NCBI RefSeq assembly: GCF_002221525.1
Contig: NZ_CP011029.1
Location: 248,001 to 312,000 of the forward strand
Direction of reading: 5' to 3'
Source: Pseudoalteromonas espejiana DSM 9414
GTDB lineage: Bacteria > Pseudomonadota > Gammaproteobacteria > Enterobacterales > Alteromonadaceae
DNA: 64,000 nucleotides
Below, in pieces: positions 1 through 8,137 of this stretch (the stretch's first letter is position 1; every line of letters begins with the position of its first letter). The notes beneath the pieces were generated by a model. It was not told the origin of the DNA. It did no database searches and saw only the letters and a program-made list of their open reading frames with translations. Both the position numbers and the translations under genes were made by a program.

Positions 1-332
1 ATTACAAGTAATTTACCAGAGTAGCGAGAAGCTACGCCCCGTGCTGAAATAGCCCATTGATTGTTATCAAGTTGCCTAACGGCTAAACCCGGGACCATTC
101 TGAGTGCTTCGGGTATAGATGTAGCGCCAGAGCTTACAATTTGCTCTTTACTAAGTACATAAATAGATGAAGCTGTATCAAACGCCGACTGTGCTCTTTT
201 CATCGCTGAGGTTGCTTGTACATCCATACCCATCAATGCATCAAGATCTAAGTCATCATCGTTTAATGGATCTGCAGCGAGCATTGGTGAAACAATAAGA
301 ATTGAGAACAACAACATTTGAGGTACTTTCAC
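1..332 (-). CDS. TonB-dependent receptor, N-terminal part (runs off the left edge)
   Basis: About 110 residues are visible. They show a signal peptide (hydrophobic to about residue 18, cleavage near MLAADP), an acidic linker (NDDDLDLDALMGMDVQ), then the start of a plug domain with SIPEALRMVPGLAVRQ and SARGVASR. This is the layout of outer-membrane TonB-dependent receptors of the type whose mature end reads DLxxLMxMxVxSxxK. The chosen start is GTG at 332, with GGAG nine bases upstream. The ATG at 317 would remove the charged signal-peptide N-terminus. Substrate cannot be told because barrel and neighbours lie outside the window. Plug identity is firm; the start is moderately sure. Confidence 0.75.
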   Translation of the reverse strand, partial: MKVPQMLLFSILIVSPMLAADPLNDDDLDLDALMGMDVQATSAMKRAQSAFDTASSIYVLSKEQIVSSGATSIPEALRMVPGLAVRQLDNNQWAISARGVASRYSGKLLV

Positions 333-810
333 CTAGGTTTTCTCCACACGGTTCAAAAATCAAAAACAAGGTATGTTTTTGTAAAACATTTTACGCCACA
401 AAATATTAACATACTTTATGTCTATAAAAGTACACTTTATTATTAATTCAAAACAAATCATTTTGAATTAATTAATAAGTAAAGGGTAAACCTAAAGAAT
501 TAAGTTATTGCTTTGTTTACCTTAATATATAGCACATTTGTATAAAAAAGGTACAAGTTGAGCAATGTTATAAAGAGCGATTAGTATGAACTCGCATTAA
601 TACAGTTTAATGATTTATTTACACTTATTAGGTAAAAACGGTTTATTTATGCCATATTTAGCACTTACATTAATATGCTTATTAATCGATAGTATTTGTA
701 TTGCTGTAGGTAAACCCAGTGAGATTACTTAAATAACCTGATGATTACTGGTTCATAAAGGTAAAATAAATTACCCTAAGTGCATTAGTCACTTTTATAT
801 TATTTGTTTT
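333..810. other. AT-rich intergenic region between divergent genes
   Basis: This 478-base stretch separates the leftward receptor from the rightward kelch gene and must hold both promoters. It is very AT-rich. The only ORF worth noting is 610-735 on the plus strand (41 codons, MIYLHLLGKNG... with a hydrophobic middle); it has no clear Shine-Dalgarno and no family I recognise, so it is not called. No hairpin terminator or repeat was seen. Confidence 0.5.
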
Positions 811-1827
811 ATGAGCCTTCTTTTTTCTGTTGCGTTAGCAAGCCTTCCTGCTTTACCCGAACCCGTTGCAAACAATGCCGTAGCTAAGGTTACAGTACAA
901 AACCAAAGCTACTTTTTAAGTTTTATGGGGCTGGGTAAAAACAAACAACATACCGATGTACACAACAAGGTGTTTTCACTTAAATTAGGTGAGAGCGCAT
1001 GGCAGCAACAAGCGAGCGTACCTTCAAGTTTGCCTTTAAAAGGGCGCTTAGCGAGTACTGCAGTAGGCTTAGGTGAATACGCCTATATATTTGGTGGTTA
1101 TACGGTAGATAGCGATCATACTGAAATTTCAAGCCCCGATGTGTACCGTTTCGATATAAAAAGCAATACATACAAACATCTTGCAAGTATGCCAGTACCT
1201 GTAGATGACAGCGTAGCGATTAGCTACAAAGAGCGCTACATTTACCTCATTAGCGGCTGGCATAACGATGGCAACGTAAATTTAGTACAGGTGTACGATA
1301 CCCATACCAACACATGGCAACAGGCATCACCTTTTTTAGGCGAGCCCGTATTTGGCCAAGCAGCTGCTATTAGTGGTAACACCATTGTTATATGCGATGG
1401 CGTTAAAACCCAAGCAAACCCAGACTCACGCCGCTCGTTTGCAGGTGTTGCGCAGTGTTTAAAAGGCACAATAGATGCCAACAATGTGCAAAAAATAGAT
1501 TGGCGCACGTTACCTCACCCTACAGGTGAGTCGCATTACCGCATGGCTGCTACTAGCTACAAAGGCAACATTTACATGATGGCTGGTTCTAACAACCCCT
1601 ATAACTACGATGGTATTGGCTACAATAAAAAGCCAGCACCGGCAAGTAAACACGTGTGGCGTTTTAATATTGAGCAAAATACATGGCAAGCTTTACCGCC
1701 TTTAGCCAAAGGCAGCATGGATCACCGCGGTCTACTTGAGCACAACGGGGCTTTGTATCGTGTTGGGGGTATGAACAACCAACAGCAAGTAATAAGCGAT
1801 GTAACAGGTTATGAGGTAACACAGTGA
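811..1827 (+). CDS. Kelch-repeat protein, probably exported (mutarotase/epimerase-like beta-propeller)
   Basis: The 338 residues contain repeated kelch-type blades: YAYIFGGYTV near residue 90, RYIYLISGWH near 145, NIYMMAGSNN near 252 and ALYRVGGMNN near 312, each followed by a W or Y strand (NTWQQ, NTWQALPPL). This fits a six-bladed propeller like those of the NanM/cyclically permuted mutarotase group; the substrate is unknown. The start is doubtful: no Shine-Dalgarno precedes ATG 811, the predicted signal peptide (MSLLFSVALASLPA) lacks basic residues, and the frame stays open upstream to a TGA at 742 without an ATG or GTG. The last base pairs overlap the downstream sirtuin start (GTGA), so the two are translationally coupled. 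Confidence 0.75.
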   Translation: MSLLFSVALASLPALPEPVANNAVAKVTVQNQSYFLSFMGLGKNKQHTDVHNKVFSLKLGESAWQQQASVPSSLPLKGRLASTAVGLGEYAYIFGGYTVDSDHTEISSPDVYRFDIKSNTYKHLASMPVPVDDSVAISYKERYIYLISGWHNDGNVNLVQVYDTHTNTWQQASPFLGEPVFGQAAAISGNTIVICDGVKTQANPDSRRSFAGVAQCLKGTIDANNVQKIDWRTLPHPTGESHYRMAATSYKGNIYMMAGSNNPYNYDGIGYNKKPAPASKHVWRFNIEQNTWQALPPLAKGSMDHRGLLEHNGALYRVGGMNNQQQVISDVTGYEVTQ

Positions 1828-2540
1828 ATACGCTTTATATTACAGGCGCAGGAGTAAGCGCTGCCAGTGGTATACCTACTTTTAGGGGCGAAGATGGCTT
1901 TTGGACGATAGGCAGTAAAAACTATACACCTATGGAAATGGCCACGCGTGCTATGTATCAAAACAATCCGCGCGAGTTTTTAGCTTGGTATTACAACCGT
2001 TTTGCAACGTATCGTAACCATGGCCCTAACGATGTACACCATTGGCTTAGTGATAAAAACTTAATTACTCAAAATATAGATGGGCTTGATGGCAAAGCGG
2101 GTAATAAAAATTACATTGCTATACATGGCAGGCTCGATCAAATGACGTTATTTCATGAGCAAGGCGAAGCTGTTAAACCGCTTAAGACCCCGTGGGATAG
2201 CGTAGACGAAAACCGCCTGCATAACTCTCTTTTTGAGCTATTTAATATTCAAAACCAAATGCCTGAGCTAAACCACTCATTTAAGCCCTTTGTTTTGTTA
2301 TTTGATGAATACTACACCGAGCTTTACAGAATAACCGAAGCACAGCAACGTATGCTCAATGCCGATAAAATTGTATTTATGGGCACCTCATTTAGTGTCA
2401 ATATTACTCAAATGGCAATTGAAATAGCCCGAAATTACGACATTCCTGTTGAAGTGGTTGACCCAGAGCCTGCGCATATTTTGCACGCTAACGTTACGTA
2501 TAAAAAAATGAATGCGCTAGATTACATTCAATCTAATTAG
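1824..2540 (+). CDS. Sir2-family NAD-dependent protein (sirtuin) without zinc cysteines
   Basis: The 238-residue protein has the sirtuin signature in order: GAGVSAASGIPTFRG (residues 8-22), TQNIDGLD (82-89), the catalytic His in AIHG (H101), and GTSFSVN for NAD binding in the C-terminal third. Sirtuins normally carry a four-cysteine zinc module between the catalytic His and the C-terminal Rossmann half; this protein contains no cysteine at all, so that module is absent or replaced by the segment after H101. It could be a deacylase, an ADP-ribosyltransferase or an NADase; activity is not decidable here. Start is GTG, with GAGG eight bases upstream inside the kelch gene. Family assignment is firm. 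Confidence 0.85.
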   Translation: MNTLYITGAGVSAASGIPTFRGEDGFWTIGSKNYTPMEMATRAMYQNNPREFLAWYYNRFATYRNHGPNDVHHWLSDKNLITQNIDGLDGKAGNKNYIAIHGRLDQMTLFHEQGEAVKPLKTPWDSVDENRLHNSLFELFNIQNQMPELNHSFKPFVLLFDEYYTELYRITEAQQRMLNADKIVFMGTSFSVNITQMAIEIARNYDIPVEVVDPEPAHILHANVTYKKMNALDYIQSN

Positions 2541-2662
2541 AAAGTGCTATATTTATCGAGAGGTTGCTAAAATATTCAATTAACACAACAACCTCTTTAT
2601 ATAATATTAACCTGCAAAGGTGATATTATTATCCTAATTATAACAATACTAAAGAGACTTGA

Positions 2663-3460
2663 ATGAGCGACTTAACTGCAATAGCTAACTTATCAATATT
2701 ATTGGTTGAGCCTTCAGAGGTTCAGCAAAAAATAATTATAAAATCGCTAGTAGAAAGTGGTGTTAAACAGGTTGAAACTGCCTCTACTCAAGAACAAGTT
2801 TTATCGATGCTTGAAGGCTACCACCCAGATTTAGTGATTAGTTCAATGTACTTATCTGACGGCACTGCCGACTCGCTATTGCAAAAAATAAGATCAAACC
2901 CAGCCACTGAGCATCAACCTTTTATGCTTATATCGAGCGAGCGTAATAAAAAATACCTTGAGCAATTACGCCAATCGGGTGTGCTGGCTATTTTACCTAA
3001 GCCTTTTAGCGCAAAAGCTATTACCCGCGCATTAAAAGCAACGCTCGATATTATAAGCGAAGAAGAAGTAGAGCTTGATCATTTTGATGTAACGCTACTG
3101 CGTGTGCTAGTGGTTGACGACAGCCGCTTTGCGCGTAAACACATAATACGCGTACTTGCTGGCATGGGTATTCCTGAGCCAGTAGAAGCCGAAAACGGTA
3201 AAGAGGCAATAGCGCATCTAAGTGAGCAGTCGTTCGACTTAATTGTTACCGATTACAACATGCCGGAAATGGATGGGCGCGAACTAACCGAAACAGTACG
3301 CGGCTCAAACGCTTACTCGCATATTCCTATTTTAATGGTGAGCTCAGAGGCAAACGACACCCACCTAGCTAATATTGCGCAAGCGGGAGTTGATGCCATT
3401 TGTGATAAACCGTTTGAACCCGCAACAGTGCGAGAGCTTCTATATAAAATAATGTCTTAG
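2663..3460 (+). CDS. Tandem receiver-domain (REC-REC) response regulator without output domain
   Basis: Two CheY-like domains in 265 residues. The second (about 146-265) is complete: DD at 152-153, phosphoacceptor D197 in VTDYNMPEMDG, and a CDKPF lysine. The first (about 10-128) is degenerate: the acidic pair reads VEP and the phosphoacceptor position is Ser61 in VISSMYLSDG, though the KPF motif is kept. So only the C-terminal receiver should be phosphorylated. With no DNA-binding or enzymatic domain it probably acts by protein contact, as CheY does; the partner kinase is not adjacent. A strong hairpin terminator follows. Function beyond signalling is inference. Confidence 0.88.
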   Translation: MSDLTAIANLSILLVEPSEVQQKIIIKSLVESGVKQVETASTQEQVLSMLEGYHPDLVISSMYLSDGTADSLLQKIRSNPATEHQPFMLISSERNKKYLEQLRQSGVLAILPKPFSAKAITRALKATLDIISEEEVELDHFDVTLLRVLVVDDSRFARKHIIRVLAGMGIPEPVEAENGKEAIAHLSEQSFDLIVTDYNMPEMDGRELTETVRGSNAYSHIPILMVSSEANDTHLANIAQAGVDAICDKPFEPATVRELLYKIMS

Positions 3461-3490
3461 AAGATTAAAGCGGCGAACAAGTAAAAAATT

Positions 3491-3526
3491 AAAAAGCGGT
3501 AGTAACGCATAACTGCCGCTTTTTTA
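3491..3526 (+). terminator. Rho-independent terminator, probably bidirectional
   Basis: Hairpin with arms AGCGGTAGT and ACTGCCGCT around an eight-base loop, preceded by an A-run and followed by six T. It lies between the convergent REC-REC gene and argO, so it can serve both strands. Confidence 0.85.
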
Positions 3527-3528
3527 AC

Positions 3529-4131
3529 TTATTGGCTAGGCACGTTATACAACTGAAACGCTACAAAACATAAAATAGCGGCTACGCAGCTATCAAATAT
3601 GCGCCATCTAAAAGGGGAGCTTAAAACCTTTTTTAATTTTGGCGCAAATAACACTAAACTACTAAACCAAATAACAGAGGCAACACAAGCACCAATAGCA
3701 AAGTGCATAGGCTCTGGTTGGAGTGCGCCAATACTGCCAAGCAGTAATACGGTATCTAAATAAACATGTGGATTTAGTAAACTTATTGCAAAGGCCGCAA
3801 GGGCAGTTTGCCACCAGCTCACTTTTATTACCTGAGTTACTTTCAACCCCGATGTGCCTTTAATTGCACTGCGCGCAGAGCCAAATGCTAAATAAAGTAA
3901 CATAGCTATACCGCCCCACGTTAACCACGGTAATAACCCTGGCAGCCATAGCTTTAACTCATTAGCTGCAAATACCCCTACAATAATTAAAGTGGCGTCA
4001 CAAATTATACAAACCGCGGCTAAAACAAAACGGTTAGTGCCCGCCATACATTGACTTAAAATCCAAATGTTTTGCGCCCCAATGGCAATAATTAAACTCA
4101 GCCCCAGCATCACACCCGACAAAAACGACAT
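3529..4131 (-). CDS. argO: LysE/ArgO-type amino acid exporter
   Basis: A 200-residue polytopic inner-membrane protein with about six hydrophobic segments. It carries the LysE family landmarks IGAQN (about residues 17-21) and LNPHVYLDT (about 118-126). Members export arginine, lysine or related basic amino acids. It is divergent from an ArgP-type LysR regulator, which is the classical arrangement in which ArgP activates argO in response to arginine or loss of lysine. Length is typical. Substrate follows from the family and the neighbour, not from direct evidence. Confidence 0.88.
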   Translation of the reverse strand: MSFLSGVMLGLSLIIAIGAQNIWILSQCMAGTNRFVLAAVCIICDATLIIVGVFAANELKLWLPGLLPWLTWGGIAMLLYLAFGSARSAIKGTSGLKVTQVIKVSWWQTALAAFAISLLNPHVYLDTVLLLGSIGALQPEPMHFAIGACVASVIWFSSLVLFAPKLKKVLSSPFRWRIFDSCVAAILCFVAFQLYNVPSQ

Positions 4132-4236
4132 ACTTTAAATCCAAATAAATAAAACCTGCTATTCAATGCCTTGCAGGGTAGGGAGTATTCTGCTACAAAT
4201 CCAATGAATATATTTATTGTTATATGCGTAATACTC

Positions 4237-5136
4237 ATGATTGATTATCAGTTACTCAATGCGCTTAGCGCCGTTATAAGTGAAGGCGGATTTGAAAAGG
4301 CGTCTAAAAAGTTATTTATTACCCAATCGGCGGTGAGCCGGCGTATTCATCAGTTAGAAGCCAAACTAGGTGAACCCGTATTAATAAGAACCCAGCCACC
4401 ATCGCCAACAGCATTAGGCAAGCGCTTACTTAATCATTTACAGCAAGTATTACAGCTAGAAGTAGCCCTTAATGTGGGGGCGCTTAACGAGCATACTGAT
4501 TTAAATACACCACTTAGTGTAAGGCTTGCCGCTAATGCGGATTCGCTTGCAACTTGGCTTCCCGAAGCACTCGCCGTGCTCGATACCGAACTAACCTGCA
4601 AGCTCAGGTTTGAAGTAATTTGTGAAGATCAATCAGTCGCCCATAAAAGAATGAAAGACGGCGAAGTAATGGTGTGTATTAGCTCATCACCCGAGCCTGT
4701 AAATGGCGGCCTTGTTAGCCCACTTGGCGCTATACGCTATAAAGCCATTGCGAGTCCTGAATTTATAAAGCAGCATAAAATCAACGACCTTTCGCAGTTA
4801 GCGCACTTACCGTGTTTAGTGTACAGCGACCTTGATAAATTACAGCATCAGTTTTTAAACGACATTAACGGCTCAACACCCCTGTTTACCCATATATACC
4901 CTTCGTCAGAGGGATTTAAACAAGCCATGATCGCAGGCTTAGGCTATGGGTTATTACCTACATTACAGCTAGGAGATTCGTTAACAAAAGGAGAGTTAGT
5001 CGATTTATTCCCAGAATATTATATTGATACGCCTTTGTACTGGCACTATTGGCAAACCGAAAGCCCGCAGCTTAAAACGCTACGCAAATTTGCATTGCAA
5101 GTAGCGAGCAAACGGTTAGAGCCTATTAACCCATAA
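4237..5136 (+). CDS. argP: LysR-family regulator, ArgP/IciA type
   Basis: A 299-residue LysR protein starting MIDYQLLNALSAVI. The winged-helix domain (residues 1-60) includes GGFEKASKKLFITQSAVSRRI, and the segment RTQPPSPTALGKRLL matches the ArgP pattern. The effector domain follows. The frame is open upstream to ATG 4171, but that would add an implausible hydrophobic leader (MNIFIVICVILM), while the family begins at the ATG at 4237; neither start has a strong Shine-Dalgarno. It is divergent from the ArgO-like exporter, its likely target, and probably senses arginine or lysine. Confidence 0.85.
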   Translation: MIDYQLLNALSAVISEGGFEKASKKLFITQSAVSRRIHQLEAKLGEPVLIRTQPPSPTALGKRLLNHLQQVLQLEVALNVGALNEHTDLNTPLSVRLAANADSLATWLPEALAVLDTELTCKLRFEVICEDQSVAHKRMKDGEVMVCISSSPEPVNGGLVSPLGAIRYKAIASPEFIKQHKINDLSQLAHLPCLVYSDLDKLQHQFLNDINGSTPLFTHIYPSSEGFKQAMIAGLGYGLLPTLQLGDSLTKGELVDLFPEYYIDTPLYWHYWQTESPQLKTLRKFALQVASKRLEPINP

Positions 5137-5151
5137 GGGCTCAGCTTGTGT

Positions 5152-6465
5152 TTATAGCTGCCCTAATCTGTATATAAGCAGCGCTGTTTTAGCGGTGTTT
5201 TTATTTAGGCTGGTTAAATCGGCGGTTTCGTTTTTAGTGTGCGCGCCACTGCCCATTAGGCCTAGCCCATCAAGCGCCATATCAACATGGTTTGCAGCAA
5301 ACGAAATATCAGCAGCACCGGCATTACGAGGGTTTGCAGCCACCACTTTGTTATAGCCTAAGTCTTGGCTTGCTTGGCTATACAGTGCAAGCAGCTTTTT
5401 ATTACCTTCGGTGAGCCCCATTGGTGGGTAGCCGTCTTCAAAAATAAGCTCAGCTTGGCTGCCATTTAAGCTTTTAGCCACTATTTGCTGCATCACTTTT
5501 TTAGCGCCTTCTACCTGCTTTGGCGAAAGCGCTCGTAAATCACCCGCTACATGCACGGTTTGTGCAATTACATTACTTTTACCAAACGCCGTGGCTGACG
5601 AGTTAGCACTGTTGTACTGTGCATCAGTGCCACCCACAATAAGCCCCGGATTAAAGGTTAAATTAGGTTGTGTGGCAAGTTGTTCTCTAAAGTCATTTAA
5701 AATACGAGAGGCCTCGTAAATAGCACCGTAGCCCACAGTTTCACTAAATATTTGCGATGAATGTGCAGCATTGGCCGTTACGTTTAGCGTCCAGCCAGTA
5801 TAACCACGGCGCGCAGCCATCGCGGTTTTAATATTGTTATCGCCATTTTCATAGCCAAGCGCTACATCTGCCCATATTGCGCCATCAACAATAGCTTGCT
5901 TAGATAAGCTAAGTGGGCGACCGCTGCTTTCCTCATCGCCGGTAAGCAGTACTTTTACGCTTACGTTTTCAAGTAAATTAAGGGCTTGTAAGCTTTTAAG
6001 GGCGGTAATTATAATGGTATTGCCGCCTTTCATATCGGCTACACCCGGGCCGCTCGCGGTGTTCTCATCAATTTGTTTATAGGTAGTAAAGTTATCGTGT
6101 TTGGCAAACACAGTATCAAGGTGGCCGATCATCAGTATTTTTATTGCATCGGGGTTTTTACTCTCATGCGTAGCGAGTACATGCCCTGCACGGTTAAACG
6201 TGCTGCCATCTAACCACTCAACCTTAAAACCAATCGCTTTTAGTTGCTCACTTGCAAGCGCGCCTACTTTTTTTACACCTTCAATATTAAGTGAGCCGCT
6301 ATTAATGTTTACCGCTTGTTTTATTTCTTCAAGCGCTTGCGGCATGTTGTGCTCAACTTGTTTAACTATTTGCCGCTCGTTTTTATCAAGTGCAGCAAAG
6401 CTTGTGATAGGTATAGTAGTGGCAAGGGTAACGATAAGAGCGTGGCTAAACTTTAAAAGGGACAT
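5152..6465 (-). CDS. Periplasmic M20 metallopeptidase (glutamate carboxypeptidase-like)
   Basis: A 437-residue protein with a signal peptide (to about residue 25, ITSFAA) and the M20 metal-binding set: GHLDTVF (H115, catalytic D117), PGVADMKGG (D144), TGDEESSG (E178/E179) and GSGAHTKNE near the C-terminus. The dimerisation lid domain sits between about 215 and 330. This arrangement matches carboxypeptidase G2-type dizinc exopeptidases that release C-terminal glutamate or other amino acids. Translation ends 15 bases from the convergent argP gene. It is a single-gene unit; exact substrate is unknown. Confidence 0.88.
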   Translation of the reverse strand: MSLLKFSHALIVTLATTIPITSFAALDKNERQIVKQVEHNMPQALEEIKQAVNINSGSLNIEGVKKVGALASEQLKAIGFKVEWLDGSTFNRAGHVLATHESKNPDAIKILMIGHLDTVFAKHDNFTTYKQIDENTASGPGVADMKGGNTIIITALKSLQALNLLENVSVKVLLTGDEESSGRPLSLSKQAIVDGAIWADVALGYENGDNNIKTAMAARRGYTGWTLNVTANAAHSSQIFSETVGYGAIYEASRILNDFREQLATQPNLTFNPGLIVGGTDAQYNSANSSATAFGKSNVIAQTVHVAGDLRALSPKQVEGAKKVMQQIVAKSLNGSQAELIFEDGYPPMGLTEGNKKLLALYSQASQDLGYNKVVAANPRNAGAADISFAANHVDMALDGLGLMGSGAHTKNETADLTSLNKNTAKTALLIYRLGQL

Positions 6466-6778
6466 AACAGCCTAATAAGTGAAAAATAGTTCAGCTAATA
6501 TGAAGTAAAAATACTGAGGATTCAATAGAAGTAGATTATGACTTGTACAAACAATAATGAGTTACAAAGTTAAAGGTTAAAGTGGGTATGCGTTATTGAC
6601 TTAAATTCAGATATTTAAAATATAACCTGTTAATTAATAATCAACCGGTATAACTAAACAACGATTTGTCTGATATTACTGATCTCCACCATTTTGGGGT
6701 TTTGCTGCATTTAAGAAAGGAAAGTCGAAGCTAACTATCTGTTTACAGGTGTTTATTATATGGTTAGGATGAAACTGG
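6466..6778. other. Intergenic region at the left edge of the accessory island
   Basis: No ORF of note in this stretch. It must hold the leftward peptidase promoter. Near its right end, AGCTAAC (6729-6735) and GTTAGGA (6763-6769) resemble the outer boxes of an integron attC site, but they lie only 41 bases apart with just a short CTGTTTACAG dyad between, so this is at best a deletion remnant. Confidence 0.35.
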
Positions 6779-6786
6779 TATAAAAT
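6776..6786 (+). promoter_or_regulatory. Candidate extended -10 promoter of the kinase gene
   Basis: TGG followed by TATAAAAT forms an extended -10 element; no good -35 hexamer is present 16-18 bases upstream. Transcription would start near 6791-6793, exactly at the foot of the hairpin below. Confidence 0.45.
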
Positions 6787-6789
6787 AGG

Positions 6790-6821
6790 GACATCTGTCG
6801 GTTTGTAAAACGACAAATGTC
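6790..6821 (+). promoter_or_regulatory. Leader inverted repeat in front of the kinase gene
   Basis: GACATCTGTCGGTTT pairs with AAACGACAAATGTC around a three-base loop, with one mismatch and one bulge. It also contains the perfect dyad CGACAAATGTCG. If the -10 above is right, the mRNA would begin with this stem, 15 bases before the start codon. It could be an mRNA-stabilising or translation-controlling hairpin, an operator, or a recombination-site remnant. Confidence 0.55.
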
Positions 6822-6836
6822 GTAGACTAAGTTGTT

Positions 6837-8030
6837 ATGGTTCAATTAGAGACAGGTTTTATAATATTAATGAATGCAGATAATGCCATAGAGAGTCACT
6901 ACAGAAAGCTCATTGATATTTTGAATAATGAATTCGAAGATCTTTACGAATCAATAAATAATGACAAGTTAAGGATTTTATTCTCTACTCTTCACTCTAG
7001 CGTCACTAGTCTTTTTGACTCGATGAATAATAGGCTTCCAACAGATGAAGACACGGCTCACTTCTGGGCAGACCCGAGTAGGGAACTCATTAGATCTATA
7101 GAGACGATTGAAGCTTTAGAGAGATCTTTGAAGAACTCCGAACATGCATTCTATATTGAGGAGTACCATCGAGATAGACTTACTTTTTGTAAGAGCTTTC
7201 TGAGTAAGAGTGGTGGGAGTGCAATCCCTCCTTATACTGAAAAGATAGAGATTTATTATACTATCCCAATATTTTTTCCACAAAGCTCAGTGAAAATTGA
7301 GAACAAAAATAAGACCGCTGATCTAAAGGCTCTAGGTAGTGGGTCTTATGCAAATGTCTATAAGTATTTTGACAGTTTCTATAATAAAAACTTTGCTTTA
7401 AAGCGGGCAAAGAAAGATCTAAATGCAAAGGAAATTGAAAGGTTTAAGCGAGAGTACGAACAAATGAGTATGCTAAGCTCACCATATGTTCTAGAAGTTT
7501 ATGGATACAATGAAAAAAACAATGAGTACATTATGGAATTTATGGACAACTCATTGGATAAGTATATGTTAAAAAACAATTCCAAGTTATCGTTTCAAGA
7601 TCGCGTTAAGTTAGGGCTGCAAATACTCAGAGCTTTCTCGTACATACATTCTAAAAATATTTTGCACAGGGATATTAGCCCTAAAAATATTCTACTCAAA
7701 GAATATGATGATGTGGCTGTAGTGAAAATAGCGGATTTTGGTCTGGTGAAAATCGTTGATAGCGAACTAACTTCTGAAAATACGGATTTTAAAGGCTACT
7801 ATAATGATCCAAGCCTAGTTACAGAAGGGTTTGATAGTTATAGCATCTTGCATGAAACATACGCGTTGACTCGTATTTTATATTACGTCTTAACCGGAAA
7901 GAGTAAGACTGAAAAATCACCAGAGAATGTGCGTGCTTTCATTGATATAGGCCTGAGTAGTGATAAGTCTATTAGATTTAAAGATGTTGATGAGTTACGC
8001 ATAGCCTTTCAAGCTATCGCACCAATGTAA
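6837..8030 (+). CDS. Ser/Thr protein kinase with unrecognised N-terminal domain
   Basis: The 397 residues end in a complete Hanks-type kinase domain (about 163-397): glycine loop LGSGSYANVY (166-175), ATP lysine K189, helix-C glutamate near 207, catalytic loop HRDISPKN (277-284) and DFG (300-302). The N-terminal 160 residues are mainly helical in appearance (helix pattern to about 120, then an IPIFF strand region) and match nothing I recognise. There are no membrane segments. Eleven of 18 arginine codons are AGA/AGG, unlike the CGN-rich neighbours, which suggests transfer. An attC-like site follows the stop codon. An alternative start at 6870 (MNADNAIES) cannot be excluded; Shine-Dalgarno is weak for both. 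A role in phage defence or signalling is speculation. Confidence 0.85.
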   Translation: MVQLETGFIILMNADNAIESHYRKLIDILNNEFEDLYESINNDKLRILFSTLHSSVTSLFDSMNNRLPTDEDTAHFWADPSRELIRSIETIEALERSLKNSEHAFYIEEYHRDRLTFCKSFLSKSGGSAIPPYTEKIEIYYTIPIFFPQSSVKIENKNKTADLKALGSGSYANVYKYFDSFYNKNFALKRAKKDLNAKEIERFKREYEQMSMLSSPYVLEVYGYNEKNNEYIMEFMDNSLDKYMLKNNSKLSFQDRVKLGLQILRAFSYIHSKNILHRDISPKNILLKEYDDVAVVKIADFGLVKIVDSELTSENTDFKGYYNDPSLVTEGFDSYSILHETYALTRILYYVLTGKSKTEKSPENVRAFIDIGLSSDKSIRFKDVDELRIAFQAIAPM

Positions 8031-8035
8031 TTTTG

Positions 8036-8117
8036 CCGTGAACCATATCAAAGCCCAGCAGTTCGTAGCCTTCGGCTACCGGACTCGCTTCGCTCGCCGC
8101 TGTGGGCGGCGTTAGCT
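8036..8117 (+). other. attC-like recombination site 1
   Basis: Six bases after the kinase stop begins a highly palindromic stretch: GCCCAGCAG pairs with CTGTGGGC, enclosing GTAGCCTTCGGCTAC and the GACTCGCTTCGCTCGCC dyad, and ends in GGCGGCGTTAGCT. The GCGTTAG end and the imperfect nested stems are the usual look of integron attC sites. The left outer box is degenerate (only GAAC remains instead of a clean YYYAAC). Confidence 0.6.
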
Positions 8118-8137
8118 ATCTAGGAGGTAACATTTAG

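Noticed and set aside
610..735. A 41-codon plus-strand ORF (MIYLHLLGKNG...) upstream of the kelch gene
   Set aside because: No ribosome binding site, no recognised family, and the composition is that of surrounding AT-rich intergenic DNA.
1824..2540. The sirtuin as part of a phage defence system such as Thoeris- or DSR-like
   Set aside because: It stands alone with a kelch gene, has no TIR, SLOG or membrane partner, and the neighbours are ordinary chromosomal genes.
6729..6769. AGCTAAC ... GTTAGGA as an attC site in front of the kinase
   Set aside because: Only 41 bases long with almost no internal symmetry, well below normal attC size; kept only as a possible remnant.
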